Below are positions 1-5,541 of a stretch of 6,590 nucleotides of DNA, in pieces. Within the stretch, counting starts at the first letter, position 1. Each line of letters begins with the position of its first letter. The stretch is from Acetobacteraceae bacterium (GTDB lineage Bacteria > Pseudomonadota > Alphaproteobacteria > Acetobacterales > Acetobacteraceae). The stretch is taken from NCBI GenBank assembly GCA_027323595.1, contig DAHWBL010000086.1, positions 1-6,590 of the forward strand, in the 5' to 3' direction. Made by a program: the position numbers and the translations under genes. A model generated the notes under the pieces. That model saw nothing but the letters and a program-made list of their open reading frames with translations. It ran no database searches and had not been told where the DNA came from.

Positions 1-146
1 AGCTTCGCGGCCCGCGCGGCCGGCTTGCCGTCGGGCGCGTTCGCGATGTCGAAGGCGGCGACATGGCCCACCCCCAGCGCGATCAGATCACGCGCGAAAT
101 ATTCCCCGACCTCGCCGAACCCGATGAACCCGACCCGCGCAATCAT
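1..146 (-). CDS. NAD(P)-dependent oxidoreductase, 6-phosphogluconate dehydrogenase fold (5' part only)
   Basis: Only the first 48 codons are inside the window; the gene runs off the left edge. The visible protein begins MIARVGFIGFGEVGEYFA, a Rossmann beta-alpha-beta start with the dinucleotide loop G9-F-G11-E-V-G14. An aspartate (D33, in AAFDIA) sits where the second strand should end, which favours NAD(H) over NADP(H). The GFIGFGEVG start resembles the 6-phosphogluconate / 3-hydroxyisobutyrate dehydrogenase superfamily, including the DUF1932-type members, rather than the Gfo/Idh/MocA family to which LigC belongs. The ATG overlaps the ligU stop in an ATGA, so translation is probably coupled and the enzyme probably acts in the same aromatic-acid pathway. 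Its substrate cannot be read from this fragment, and the assignment to a subfamily is a guess. Confidence 0.75.
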   Translation of the reverse strand, partial: MIARVGFIGFGEVGEYFARDLIALGVGHVAAFDIANAPDGKPAARAAK

Positions 147-1234
147 GCGCCGCCCCAGATCCGCGCCGGCACGAACACCTGCCCCGCCATCAGTTTGCGC
201 GCGGTGCGCAGCAACGCCGACCGGCGGATCGCGAGCCCCGCCCCGCTTCCCTCCACTTCCATCTCGACGGTGAAAAACCCTGTCGGATGCTCGACCTCCA
301 GCAACCGCACCGCGCCCTCGGCGGACACCCTGGCCACCTCGTGCGCCACCGACCCCTCCAGCACCGCCGCGGTCGCCACCGACACCGCGCCCAGCACGCC
401 GATCGCCTTGTGCACGCGCCGGGGAATGAAGGTGCGGGTGCCGATCGCCCCGCCATGCGCGGGCGCGCACACCAGCGACATTTTCGGCACCGTCTTGTTG
501 GTCACATCGCCCAGATTCATCATCCGCCCGGCCTGCAGGCGGATGCTTTCCACCCGCCGGCACAACTCGGCGTTCGCCTCGATCGCCTCGGGGCTTTCCT
601 GCCCGGTGATGCCGAAATCCGCCACGTTCAGGATCACCACCGGCATGCCGTTGTCGATCAGCGTCACGGCAACCCCGTCGATCACGTCGCGCACCTTGCC
701 GGTCGGCAGCAGCGCCCCACAGCTCGATCCGGCGACATCGAGAAAATCGATCGGGATCGGTGCCGCGGTTCCCGGCACGCCATCGATGCGCGCCTCGCCG
801 TCATAGTCCACCACCCCGCCGGGCGTGCGCACATGCGCCACCGCCAGGGTGGAGGTGTTGACCATGTGGATGCGCACATCGGTCACCGCGCCGGTCGCCG
901 CCACCAGCCCCTGCTCGATCGCGAACGGCCCGACGCCGGCCAGCATGTTGCCGCAGTTCTGGCTGTCATCCACCCGCGGCTCGTCCACCACCACCTGCAG
1001 GAACAGATAATCCACATCCGCGTCCGGCCGGCTCGCCGGCCCCACCACCGCCACCTTCGACGTCAGCGGATCGGCCCCGCCCACCCCGTCGATCTGCCGC
1101 TTGTCGGGCGAGCCCATCGCGGCGAGCAGCACCGCATCGCGCACGCCGCGTTCGGCGGGCAGATCACGGGCGAGAAAAAACGGTCCCTTCGAGGTGCCGC
1201 CACGCATCAGCGTGCAGGCGATCGCGGTCTGCAT
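143..1234 (-). CDS. ligU: 4-oxalomesaconate tautomerase (LigU/GalD type, PrpF family)
   Basis: A 363-residue cytoplasmic isomerase of the PrpF/DapF fold. LigU-type enzymes catalyse a 1,3-allylic isomerisation of 4-oxalomesaconate to 2-keto-4-carboxy-3-hexenedioate in the protocatechuate/gallate 4,5-cleavage pathway. Visible family signatures are MRGGTSKG (residues 10-17), LTSK (57-60), NCGNM (93-97) and SSCGALLPTG (about 169-178). K60 and C94 are 34 residues apart, the same spacing as the catalytic Lys66/Cys100 reported for Sphingobium LigU (from memory), so the active site looks intact. Length is normal for the family. The start is supported by a GGAGG Shine-Dalgarno five bases before the ATG, and only 12 bases separate it from the ligK stop. 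PrpF relatives act on 2-methylaconitate, but the adjacent LigK makes the 4-oxalomesaconate role much more likely. Confidence 0.88.
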   Translation of the reverse strand: MQTAIACTLMRGGTSKGPFFLARDLPAERGVRDAVLLAAMGSPDKRQIDGVGGADPLTSKVAVVGPASRPDADVDYLFLQVVVDEPRVDDSQNCGNMLAGVGPFAIEQGLVAATGAVTDVRIHMVNTSTLAVAHVRTPGGVVDYDGEARIDGVPGTAAPIPIDFLDVAGSSCGALLPTGKVRDVIDGVAVTLIDNGMPVVILNVADFGITGQESPEAIEANAELCRRVESIRLQAGRMMNLGDVTNKTVPKMSLVCAPAHGGAIGTRTFIPRRVHKAIGVLGAVSVATAAVLEGSVAHEVARVSAEGAVRLLEVEHPTGFFTVEMEVEGSGAGLAIRRSALLRTARKLMAGQVFVPARIWGGA

Positions 1235-1246
1235 CGTCGCCTCCGT

Positions 1247-1918
1247 TCAGATGTAGGTCAGGCCCTTTTTCGCCAGCGTCTCGCGCATGCCATAGATGTC
1301 GAGCCCAAGCTCGCCGGAGCGCAGCCGCTCGCGCTTGGCCACCTCGTCGGATTCGCGCTTGCGCGCCTTGGCCAGCACCGCCTCGGCCTCGTCCAGCCGC
1401 ACCACCACCACCCCGTCATCATCGGCCACGATCACGTCGCCCGGATGGATCGCAGCACCCGCGCAGACCACCGGGACGTTCACATCCCCCAGCGTCTCCT
1501 TCACCGTGCCCTGCGCGCACACCGCCTTCGACCAGACCGGAAACCCCATCTCGGTCAGCACCGCGACGTCGCGAACCCCCGCATCGATGACCAGGCCCAG
1601 CACCCCGCGCGCGCGCACCGATTCCGCCAGCAGATCGCCGAAATACCCGGCATCGGACGGCGAGAACGGCGCCACCACCAGGATGTCGCCGGCATGGCAC
1701 TGCTCGACCGCCACATGGATCATCCAATTGTCCGCCGGCGGCACCGACACCGTCACCGCGCTGCCCGCGATCGCCGCCCCGCGATAGATCGGCCGCATAT
1801 AGGAGGCGAGCAGCCCCTTGCGCCCCTGCGCCTCATGCACCGTGGCCACCCCGCAGGCGGCAAGCCCGGCCGCCGTCGCCGGACCAACCCGCGAAATATG
1901 CTGAACCACCACCGCCAT
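1247..1918 (-). CDS. ligK: 4-carboxy-4-hydroxy-2-oxoadipate aldolase / oxaloacetate decarboxylase
   Basis: A 223-residue class II (metal-dependent) aldolase of the RraA-like HMG/CHA aldolase family. It cleaves 4-carboxy-4-hydroxy-2-oxoadipate to pyruvate and oxaloacetate, the last step of protocatechuate and gallate 4,5-cleavage; family members also decarboxylate oxaloacetate. The family core is present: PPADNWMIHVAVEQ (60-73), GDILVV (77-82), GYFGDLLAES (91-100) and IDAGVRDV (111-118), where R116 and D117 match the substrate-binding arginine and metal-binding aspartate of the family. PVWSKAVCAQGT (127-138) and PGDVIVADDDGVVVV (159-173) also fit. An in-frame GTG at 1942 would add eight residues, but a GGAGG six bases before the ATG at 1918 and the family-like MAVVVQHISR start decide for 1918. 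It is the first gene of the ligK-ligU-dehydrogenase unit and has a separate, structured upstream region. LigJ, the preceding hydratase, is not in the window. Confidence 0.9.
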   Translation of the reverse strand: MAVVVQHISRVGPATAAGLAACGVATVHEAQGRKGLLASYMRPIYRGAAIAGSAVTVSVPPADNWMIHVAVEQCHAGDILVVAPFSPSDAGYFGDLLAESVRARGVLGLVIDAGVRDVAVLTEMGFPVWSKAVCAQGTVKETLGDVNVPVVCAGAAIHPGDVIVADDDGVVVVRLDEAEAVLAKARKRESDEVAKRERLRSGELGLDIYGMRETLAKKGLTYI

Positions 1919-1929
1919 CGCCGCCCTCC
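1919..1929 (-). promoter_or_regulatory. ribosome binding site deciding the ligK start
   Basis: On the minus strand the sequence GGAGGGCGGCG runs directly into the ATG at 1918, placing GGAGG six bases upstream. This is a strong match to the anti-Shine-Dalgarno sequence and makes the ATG at 1918 preferable to the longer in-frame GTG start at 1942, which has no comparable site. Confidence 0.75.
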
Positions 1930-1941
1930 ATCCCTTACACA

Positions 1942-1956
1942 CTCGTCTTACACGAG
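1942..1956. promoter_or_regulatory. 15-bp dyad upstream of ligK, possible LysR-type operator
   Basis: CTCGT-CTTAC-ACGAG is an exact 5-bp inverted repeat with a 5-bp centre, lying 24-38 bases upstream of the ligK ATG. Inside it, T1943 and A1955 have the T-N11-A spacing typical of LysR-type regulator boxes, and further paired bases flank it after one mismatch. It also overlaps two direct copies of TTACAC (plus-strand 1935-1940 and 1948-1953, 13 bp apart). In Sphingobium the lig genes are controlled by the LysR-type regulator LigR; using that as a model here is inference, since no regulator gene is in the window. Five-base arms can arise by chance, so the call is tentative. Confidence 0.35.
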
Positions 1957-1983
1957 CGTTTAACCCATTTTAGCCCCCGGCGC

Positions 1984-1998
1984 CAGAGGCATACTCTG
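1984..1998. promoter_or_regulatory. second 15-bp dyad upstream of ligK
   Basis: CAGAG-GCATA-CTCTG is another exact 5-bp inverted repeat with a 5-bp centre, the same geometry as the dyad at 1942-1956 but a different sequence. Centre-to-centre distance is 42 bp, exactly four helical turns at 10.5 bp, so proteins bound at both would face the same side. It would lie at or just downstream of the start point of the possible promoter at 2005-2035, or near the -35 position of a promoter using TAAAAT (minus strand, 1972-1967). Function is unproven. Confidence 0.25.
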
Positions 1999-2004
1999 TA
2001 CCAA

Positions 2005-2035
2005 TTTATAGAAGTTTTTTGGTTCTTTTTTACAA
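2005..2035 (-). promoter_or_regulatory. possible sigma-70-like promoter for ligK
   Basis: On the minus strand TTGTAA (2035-2030) and TATAAA (2010-2005) resemble -35 and -10 boxes with a long 19-bp spacer, in the only AT-rich stretch of the window. The -35 element falls within the palindrome at 2021-2044. An alternative -10 is TAAAAT at 1972-1967, which has no recognisable -35 and would need an activator. Neither is a strong match; sphingomonad promoters often diverge from the E. coli consensus. Confidence 0.25.
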
Positions 2036-2044
2036 AAAAGAACC
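2021..2044 (-). terminator. 24-bp palindrome after the DUF3501 gene, probable terminator-like hairpin
   Basis: The arms GGTTCTTTTTT (2021-2031) and AAAAAAGAACC (2034-2044) are perfect reverse complements separated by AC, giving a ten- or eleven-pair stem with a very small loop. It starts eight bases after the DUF3501 stop codon, where a terminator is expected. It is unusual: half the stem is A:T pairs and, on the minus-strand transcript, the hairpin is followed by AAAAAACUUC rather than a U-tract, so it is not a canonical intrinsic terminator. An outer GAAG/CTTC pair (2011-2014 with 2047-2050) extends the symmetry. It could instead be a member of a dispersed intergenic repeat family or a transcript-end stabiliser. 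Confidence 0.45.
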
Positions 2045-2052
2045 CTCTTCCT

Positions 2053-2643
2053 TCAGTCAAAATCCCCCGCCAAAGCCGCCCGAGTGGCTTCGGCCAGCAC
2101 CGCCATATGGCTATAGTTCGGATGCGAAAGCCCCAGGACCACCTCGGCACCGGCCGCGCGGAAGGCGGCGATCTGCGCGGCGGTGAAATGGAAATGCACG
2201 AACTGCACGGACGACGCCTTGCCATCCGCGGCGGTGCGGTCCTGGTCGGTATCCGGGGTGGCCACGATCTTCTGGCCGCCGACGCTGATGAAGGCGGTCT
2301 CCTCGATGCCGCCGAGCTGGCCCAGCACGCGCTTGCGGCGGATCGGGTCGTCGATCTCGATCATGAAGGTGGCGACCAGCTCGTCGCCGCGGGGGATCAG
2401 CGGGTTATAGGCTTCCAGCTCGTCGGGGATCTGTGCCGCGCCGCCTTTTTCGATCCACAGCATCTCGTGGATCTGCATCCACATGGTCGCGCGGTTCTCG
2501 AAATAAAACGTCGCGCTCGGCCCCACCGCGACGCGGCGGTCGCGCTTCAGCAGTGCCATCTCGCGGCGCTTGTCGGCGCGCAGCCTGCCATATTCCGCCA
2601 TCGGCATGATGTCGGCCGCACTGATCGCATGGGTCTGGCTCAT
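2053..2643 (-). CDS. DUF3501 family protein
   Basis: A 196-residue soluble protein with no signal peptide, membrane segment or cysteine. It matches the pattern I know for DUF3501: an N-terminal ADIMPMAEYGRLR (10-22), RRVAVGPSATFYFENRATMWMQIHEML (36-62, aromatic- and charge-rich), ELEAYNPLIPRGDELVATFMIEIDD (75-99), and a C-terminal VQFVHFHFT (146-154) followed by LGLSHPNY (170-177). The family has no established biochemical function that I know of. Members usually sit beside a rubrerythrin and a GlpC-like Fe-S protein, as here. The ATG overlaps the stop of the Fe-S gene in an ATGA, with AAGGGA about ten bases upstream, so the two are probably made in a fixed ratio and may form a complex. The same frame stays open upstream to 3129, but that part is antisense-like shadow of the Fe-S gene. 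Confidence 0.85.
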   Translation of the reverse strand: MSQTHAISAADIMPMAEYGRLRADKRREMALLKRDRRVAVGPSATFYFENRATMWMQIHEMLWIEKGGAAQIPDELEAYNPLIPRGDELVATFMIEIDDPIRRKRVLGQLGGIEETAFISVGGQKIVATPDTDQDRTAADGKASSVQFVHFHFTAAQIAAFRAAGAEVVLGLSHPNYSHMAVLAEATRAALAGDFD

Positions 2644-3989
2644 GGCTCGGTCCCTTTCCATCCATAGGCTCGTGCCAGAAGTTGGATCGGGTGGCGCAGA
2701 AGTGAAGGCGCCGGCGCGCTGCCGCCGAGCTTTTCCACCCCTTGCAGAATATGCACGCCGGCCAGCGGACATTCGGAGGTGACGAACTGCTTGTCGCCAT
2801 TGGCCACCGTGCGTGCCACCGGCTTGCCGATCTTGAGCGCGGTCTCGAAATTGCCTTTCTTGAAGCCCCAGGCGCCGCCATGGCCCGAACAGCGCTCGAT
2901 CACCTCGACATCGGCGCCGGGGATCAGCCGCAGCAGCTCCGCACCCTTCTGCCCCATGTTCTGCGCCCGCGCGTGGCACGCCAGATGGATCGCCACCGAC
3001 GCGGCCACCGGCTGCATCCCCTCGGCGAGCCCCTCGCGGCGCGCGATATCGACGATATATTCGGAAAGATCGAAGCTGGCCTTGGACAGTTTCGCCACCA
3101 GCGGATCGTCGGGCAGGATCAGCGGCCACTCGAATTTCAGCATCAGCGCGCAGGACGGCACCAGCGCGATCACGTCATAGCCACGATCGATCCACCCGCC
3201 CAGCTCGGCGGCCACCGCGCGCGCCGAACCGGCCACCTCGCCGATCAGCCCCTGTTCCAGCCTGGGCATTCCGCAACAGCCCGGATAGACGACCTCGCTC
3301 ACCACGCCGTTGCGCGCCAGCACGTGCCGCGCGGCGAGCCCCACCTCGACATCGTTGGAATTGCCAAAGCAGGTGGCATAGATCACCGCCCGACGCCCGA
3401 ACGCCGGCGCCGTGACATTGATTTCCGGCGCCTCGGCCGAGCGCGCCACCAGGCTGCGCGCCTCATATTCGGGCAGTGCCGCGTCACGATCCAGCCCGGC
3501 GAATTTTTCCAGCAGCGGGCGCGTGAGGCCGTTGCCGCGCGCGCTCGCCCAGTTGGCGACACCCGAGATCGCACCAGCGATCTTCGCGTTGCGGTCGGTC
3601 TGCGCGAGCTGGCGGTCGGCAAAGCTTACCCCGCCGCGCGCGGCCTCGGCGGCGCGCGCGCGCAGCATCAGATGCGGAAAATCCAGATCGAACGCGTGCG
3701 GCGGCACATAGGGGCATTTGGTCATGAAGCACAGGTCGCACAGCGTGCAGGCCGCCACCACCGGGGCGAAATCCTTCGCATCGACGCTGTCCAGCTCACC
3801 GGTCTTGGATTCGTCGATCAGATCGAACAGGCGCGGAAACGAATCGCACAGATTGAAGCAGCGGCGACAGCCATGGCAGATGTCGAACACCCGGTGCAGC
3901 TCGGCATCGAGCTTGACCGGATCGACGAAGTCCGGGTCCTGCCAGGCGATCGGGTGGCGGGTCGGGGCATCGAGGCTGCCTTCACGCAT
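2640..3989 (-). CDS. Fe-S oxidoreductase, two 4Fe-4S clusters plus two cysteine-rich (CCG-type) domains, GlpC/HdrB-like
   Basis: A 449-residue soluble protein. The N-terminal third carries two ferredoxin-type cluster motifs: C38-x2-C41-x2-C44-x3-C48 and C81-x2-C84-x2-C87-x4-C92-P. The C-terminal half carries two cysteine-rich domains of the heterodisulfide-reductase/GlpC kind: C207 with PGCCGMP (C238-C239) and C280, then ACHARAQNMG (C338) with RCSGHGGAWG (C367) and C407. The second domain has CSG where CCG is classical. The protein probably passes electrons, but its donor and acceptor are unknown; no flavin dehydrogenase (GlpA/GlpB, GlcD) or membrane partner is adjacent, arguing against a true GlpC or GlcF. 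The start at 3989 has GGAG seven bases upstream. It overlaps the DUF3501 gene and follows the rubrerythrin gene after about 100 bp containing a hairpin. Supplying electrons to the rubrerythrin is a reasonable inference. Confidence 0.85.
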   Translation of the reverse strand: MREGSLDAPTRHPIAWQDPDFVDPVKLDAELHRVFDICHGCRRCFNLCDSFPRLFDLIDESKTGELDSVDAKDFAPVVAACTLCDLCFMTKCPYVPPHAFDLDFPHLMLRARAAEAARGGVSFADRQLAQTDRNAKIAGAISGVANWASARGNGLTRPLLEKFAGLDRDAALPEYEARSLVARSAEAPEINVTAPAFGRRAVIYATCFGNSNDVEVGLAARHVLARNGVVSEVVYPGCCGMPRLEQGLIGEVAGSARAVAAELGGWIDRGYDVIALVPSCALMLKFEWPLILPDDPLVAKLSKASFDLSEYIVDIARREGLAEGMQPVAASVAIHLACHARAQNMGQKGAELLRLIPGADVEVIERCSGHGGAWGFKKGNFETALKIGKPVARTVANGDKQFVTSECPLAGVHILQGVEKLGGSAPAPSLLRHPIQLLARAYGWKGTEP

Positions 3990-4045
3990 CGCGGGGCTCC
4001 ATCAACTACACGTCGCAACGGGAGAAATTCGGGCCACACATAGCA

Positions 4046-4065
4046 AAGGGGGCTCGCGCCCCCTT
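4046..4065 (-). terminator. GNRA-loop hairpin between rubrerythrin and Fe-S genes, probable terminator or attenuator
   Basis: On the minus strand AAGGGGGC-GCGA-GCCCCCTT forms an eight-pair stem (six G:C) closed by a GCGA tetraloop of the stable GNRA class, followed by UUUGCUAUGU. It lies 23 bases after the rubrerythrin stop and 56 bases before the Fe-S start. The U-run is short, so it may terminate only partially, raising rubrerythrin output relative to the downstream pair, or protect the 3' end of the rubrerythrin mRNA. Confidence 0.6.
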
Positions 4066-4088
4066 CACCATGCGGCAATGCGAGCGGA

Positions 4089-4511
4089 TCAGGCCGACAG
4101 TTCGGCCAGCGCGCGCTGGAACCGGCCGGCGTGCGAGCGCTCGGCCTTGGCAAGTGTCTCGAACCAGTCGGCGATCTCGTCGAACCCTTCCTCGCGCGCG
4201 GTGCGCGCCATGCCCGGATACATGTCGGTGTATTCGTGCGTTTCGCCGGCCACCGCCGAGGCGAGGTTCTTGTCGGTCGGGCCGATCGGCAGCCCGGTCG
4301 CCGGGTCGCCCACCGCTTCGAGATATTCCAGATGCCCGTGCGCATGCCCGGTCTCGCCCTCGGCGGTGGAACGGAACACCGCGGCGACATCGTTATGGCC
4401 CTCGACGTCGGCCTTCTGCGCGAAATACAGATAGCGGCGATTGGCCTGACTCTCGCCGGCGAATGCCTCCTTCAGATTGTCTTCGGTCTTGCTGCCCTTG
4501 AGCGCGGCCAT
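4089..4511 (-). CDS. rubrerythrin-type diiron protein without rubredoxin domain
   Basis: A 140-residue ferritin-like four-helix protein. Rubrerythrins use a carboxylate-bridged diiron site to reduce hydrogen peroxide in the cytoplasm. The metal ligands can be read in order: E20 (in AFAGESQANRRY), E53 and H56 (AEGETGHAH), E90 and E93 (AVAGETHEY), and E124 and H127 (AKAERSHAG), at spacings close to those of classical rubrerythrin. The protein has no cysteine at all, so the C-terminal rubredoxin domain that normally feeds electrons to the diiron site is missing and an external donor is needed. The start at 4511 is chosen because GGAGG lies five bases upstream; the frame is open to 4655 but without such a site. 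The gene leads the rubrerythrin / Fe-S / DUF3501 cluster. Length fits the stand-alone, sulerythrin-like class. Confidence 0.9.
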   Translation of the reverse strand: MAALKGSKTEDNLKEAFAGESQANRRYLYFAQKADVEGHNDVAAVFRSTAEGETGHAHGHLEYLEAVGDPATGLPIGPTDKNLASAVAGETHEYTDMYPGMARTAREEGFDEIADWFETLAKAERSHAGRFQRALAELSA

Positions 4512-4623
4512 CGCATCCTCCGTGGGGGGTGAAATCAATGTGAGTCGAATCCGCAGGCGGGCCACGGGGCGCGGTCCGGCCGGTGGATCAGAGCTCATAA
4601 ATTGGCCCCCCAACCCGGCTTCG
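4512..4623 (-). other. intergenic gap between corC and the rubrerythrin gene
   Basis: These 112 bases must hold the rubrerythrin promoter unless it is read from the phoH operon. The ribosome binding site GGAGG (minus strand, 4521-4517) is clear. I see no convincing -35/-10 pair, no GGAAC-type general-stress sigma box, and no strong terminator for corC; the only structure near the corC stop is a short TTGG/CCAA pair with a four-base loop. Read-through from corC is therefore possible. Confidence 0.4.
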
Positions 4624-5541
4624 TCAATGCGACCCCGCCTGGTTTTGTGGCGCACCCGCGCCCGAGGTTCGCCGCAGCCGCAACCGGCGGATGCGGCGCG
4701 GATCGGCCTCCAGAATGCGGAACTCCGCCCCGGACGGATGGCTGATCACCTCGCCGCGCGTGGGAATGCGCCCGGCCAGGGTGAACACCAGCCCGCCCAT
4801 GGTGTCGATGTCGGCCTCGCGCTCGTCATCGGTCAGGATCGGGCCATAGCGCGCCTCGAACTCCTCCACCGCCATCAGCGCGTCGATGTCGAGCGCCCCG
4901 TCCGCCCGCTCGATCACCAGCGGCCCGGCCACCTCGTCATGCTCGTCGGCGATGTCACCGGTGATCGTCTCCACCAGGTCCTCGATCGTCACCAGCCCAT
5001 CGATGCCGCCATATTCATCCACCACCAGCGCCAGATGCATCCGCGCCTGGCGCATCTGCAACAGCAGATCCAGCACCGGTATCTGCGGCGCGATCATCAG
5101 CGGCTGGCGCAGGATCGCGCGCAGATCGAACTGCTCGGCCCGGCCGATATAGGCGAACACGTCCTTGATATGGACCATGCCCACGATGTCATCCAGCTCC
5201 TCGCCATACACCGGCAGGCGCGAATGGCCCTCGCCACGGATGCGCGCGATCGCCTGGTCCAGCGTCACGTCGGCGGCCATGGCGACGATGTCGGCGCGCG
5301 GCACCATCACATCATCCGCGGTGGTGCCGCGCAGCCGCAGCACATTGGCGATCAGCGCGCGCTCCTGCCGATCGAGCTCGGGGCGCTGCCCGGGCGCGTG
5401 CGGCGCGCTCGCCGCCTCCTGCACCAGCTCGGCGATCGATTCGCGCACCGAGGGCTCGGCATGCCGCCGCCAGATCAGCGCCCGCAGCCGCGCCAGCAAT
5501 GCCGGGTCGGCCGCCCGCCCATGTCCGTTCTCGCCGCTCAT
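4624..5541 (-). CDS. corC: HlyC/CorC family CBS-domain protein (YbeX type)
   Basis: A 305-residue soluble protein. In order: a charged N-terminal segment (1-75), two CBS domains forming a Bateman module (about 77-133, with DDVMVPRADI and RLPVYGEELDDIVGMVHIKD, and about 146-200, with VVDEYGGIDGLVTIEDLVETITGDI), and a C-terminal CorC_HlyC domain (about 213-291, with DTMGGLVFTLAGRIP and GAEFRILEADPRRIRRLRLRR). CBS pairs usually bind adenine nucleotides. The E. coli homologue YbeX/CorC has been linked to magnesium/cobalt efflux and, through its operon with YbeZ and YbeY, to ribosome metabolism; no membrane segment is present here. The ATG at 5541 overlaps the ybeY stop in an ATGA and is preferred over an in-frame GTG five codons upstream. 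The apolipoprotein N-acyltransferase gene that often follows in related genomes is absent. Confidence 0.9.
   Translation of the reverse strand: MSGENGHGRAADPALLARLRALIWRRHAEPSVRESIAELVQEAASAPHAPGQRPELDRQERALIANVLRLRGTTADDVMVPRADIVAMAADVTLDQAIARIRGEGHSRLPVYGEELDDIVGMVHIKDVFAYIGRAEQFDLRAILRQPLMIAPQIPVLDLLLQMRQARMHLALVVDEYGGIDGLVTIEDLVETITGDIADEHDEVAGPLVIERADGALDIDALMAVEEFEARYGPILTDDEREADIDTMGGLVFTLAGRIPTRGEVISHPSGAEFRILEADPRRIRRLRLRRTSGAGAPQNQAGSH

Noticed and set aside
287..1963. A 558-codon open frame on the plus strand, rich in His and Arg.
   Set aside because: It lies exactly antisense to ligU and ligK. Its composition (runs of HR, HH, RR) is what the complement of GC-rich third positions produces, and it has no recognisable domain, while the minus-strand frames have clear family motifs.
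2053..3129. A 358-codon minus-strand frame that would extend DUF3501 at its N-terminus.
   Set aside because: The extra part is an out-of-frame reading of the Fe-S gene and is Arg/Ala/Gly-rich without family similarity; DUF3501 begins naturally at the ATG at 2643.
2742..4043. A 433-codon plus-strand open frame.
   Set aside because: It is the antisense shadow of the Fe-S protein gene, with no recognisable motifs of its own.
4602..4613. TTGG-CCCC-CCAA pairing next to the corC stop, as a possible terminator.
   Set aside because: The stem is only four Watson-Crick pairs plus possible G:U extensions, with three U residues after it; too weak to annotate as a terminator.
4512..4655. A 48-residue N-terminal extension of the rubrerythrin.
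   Set aside because: It overlaps the end of corC and has no family match, whereas GGAGG sits five bases before the ATG at 4511.
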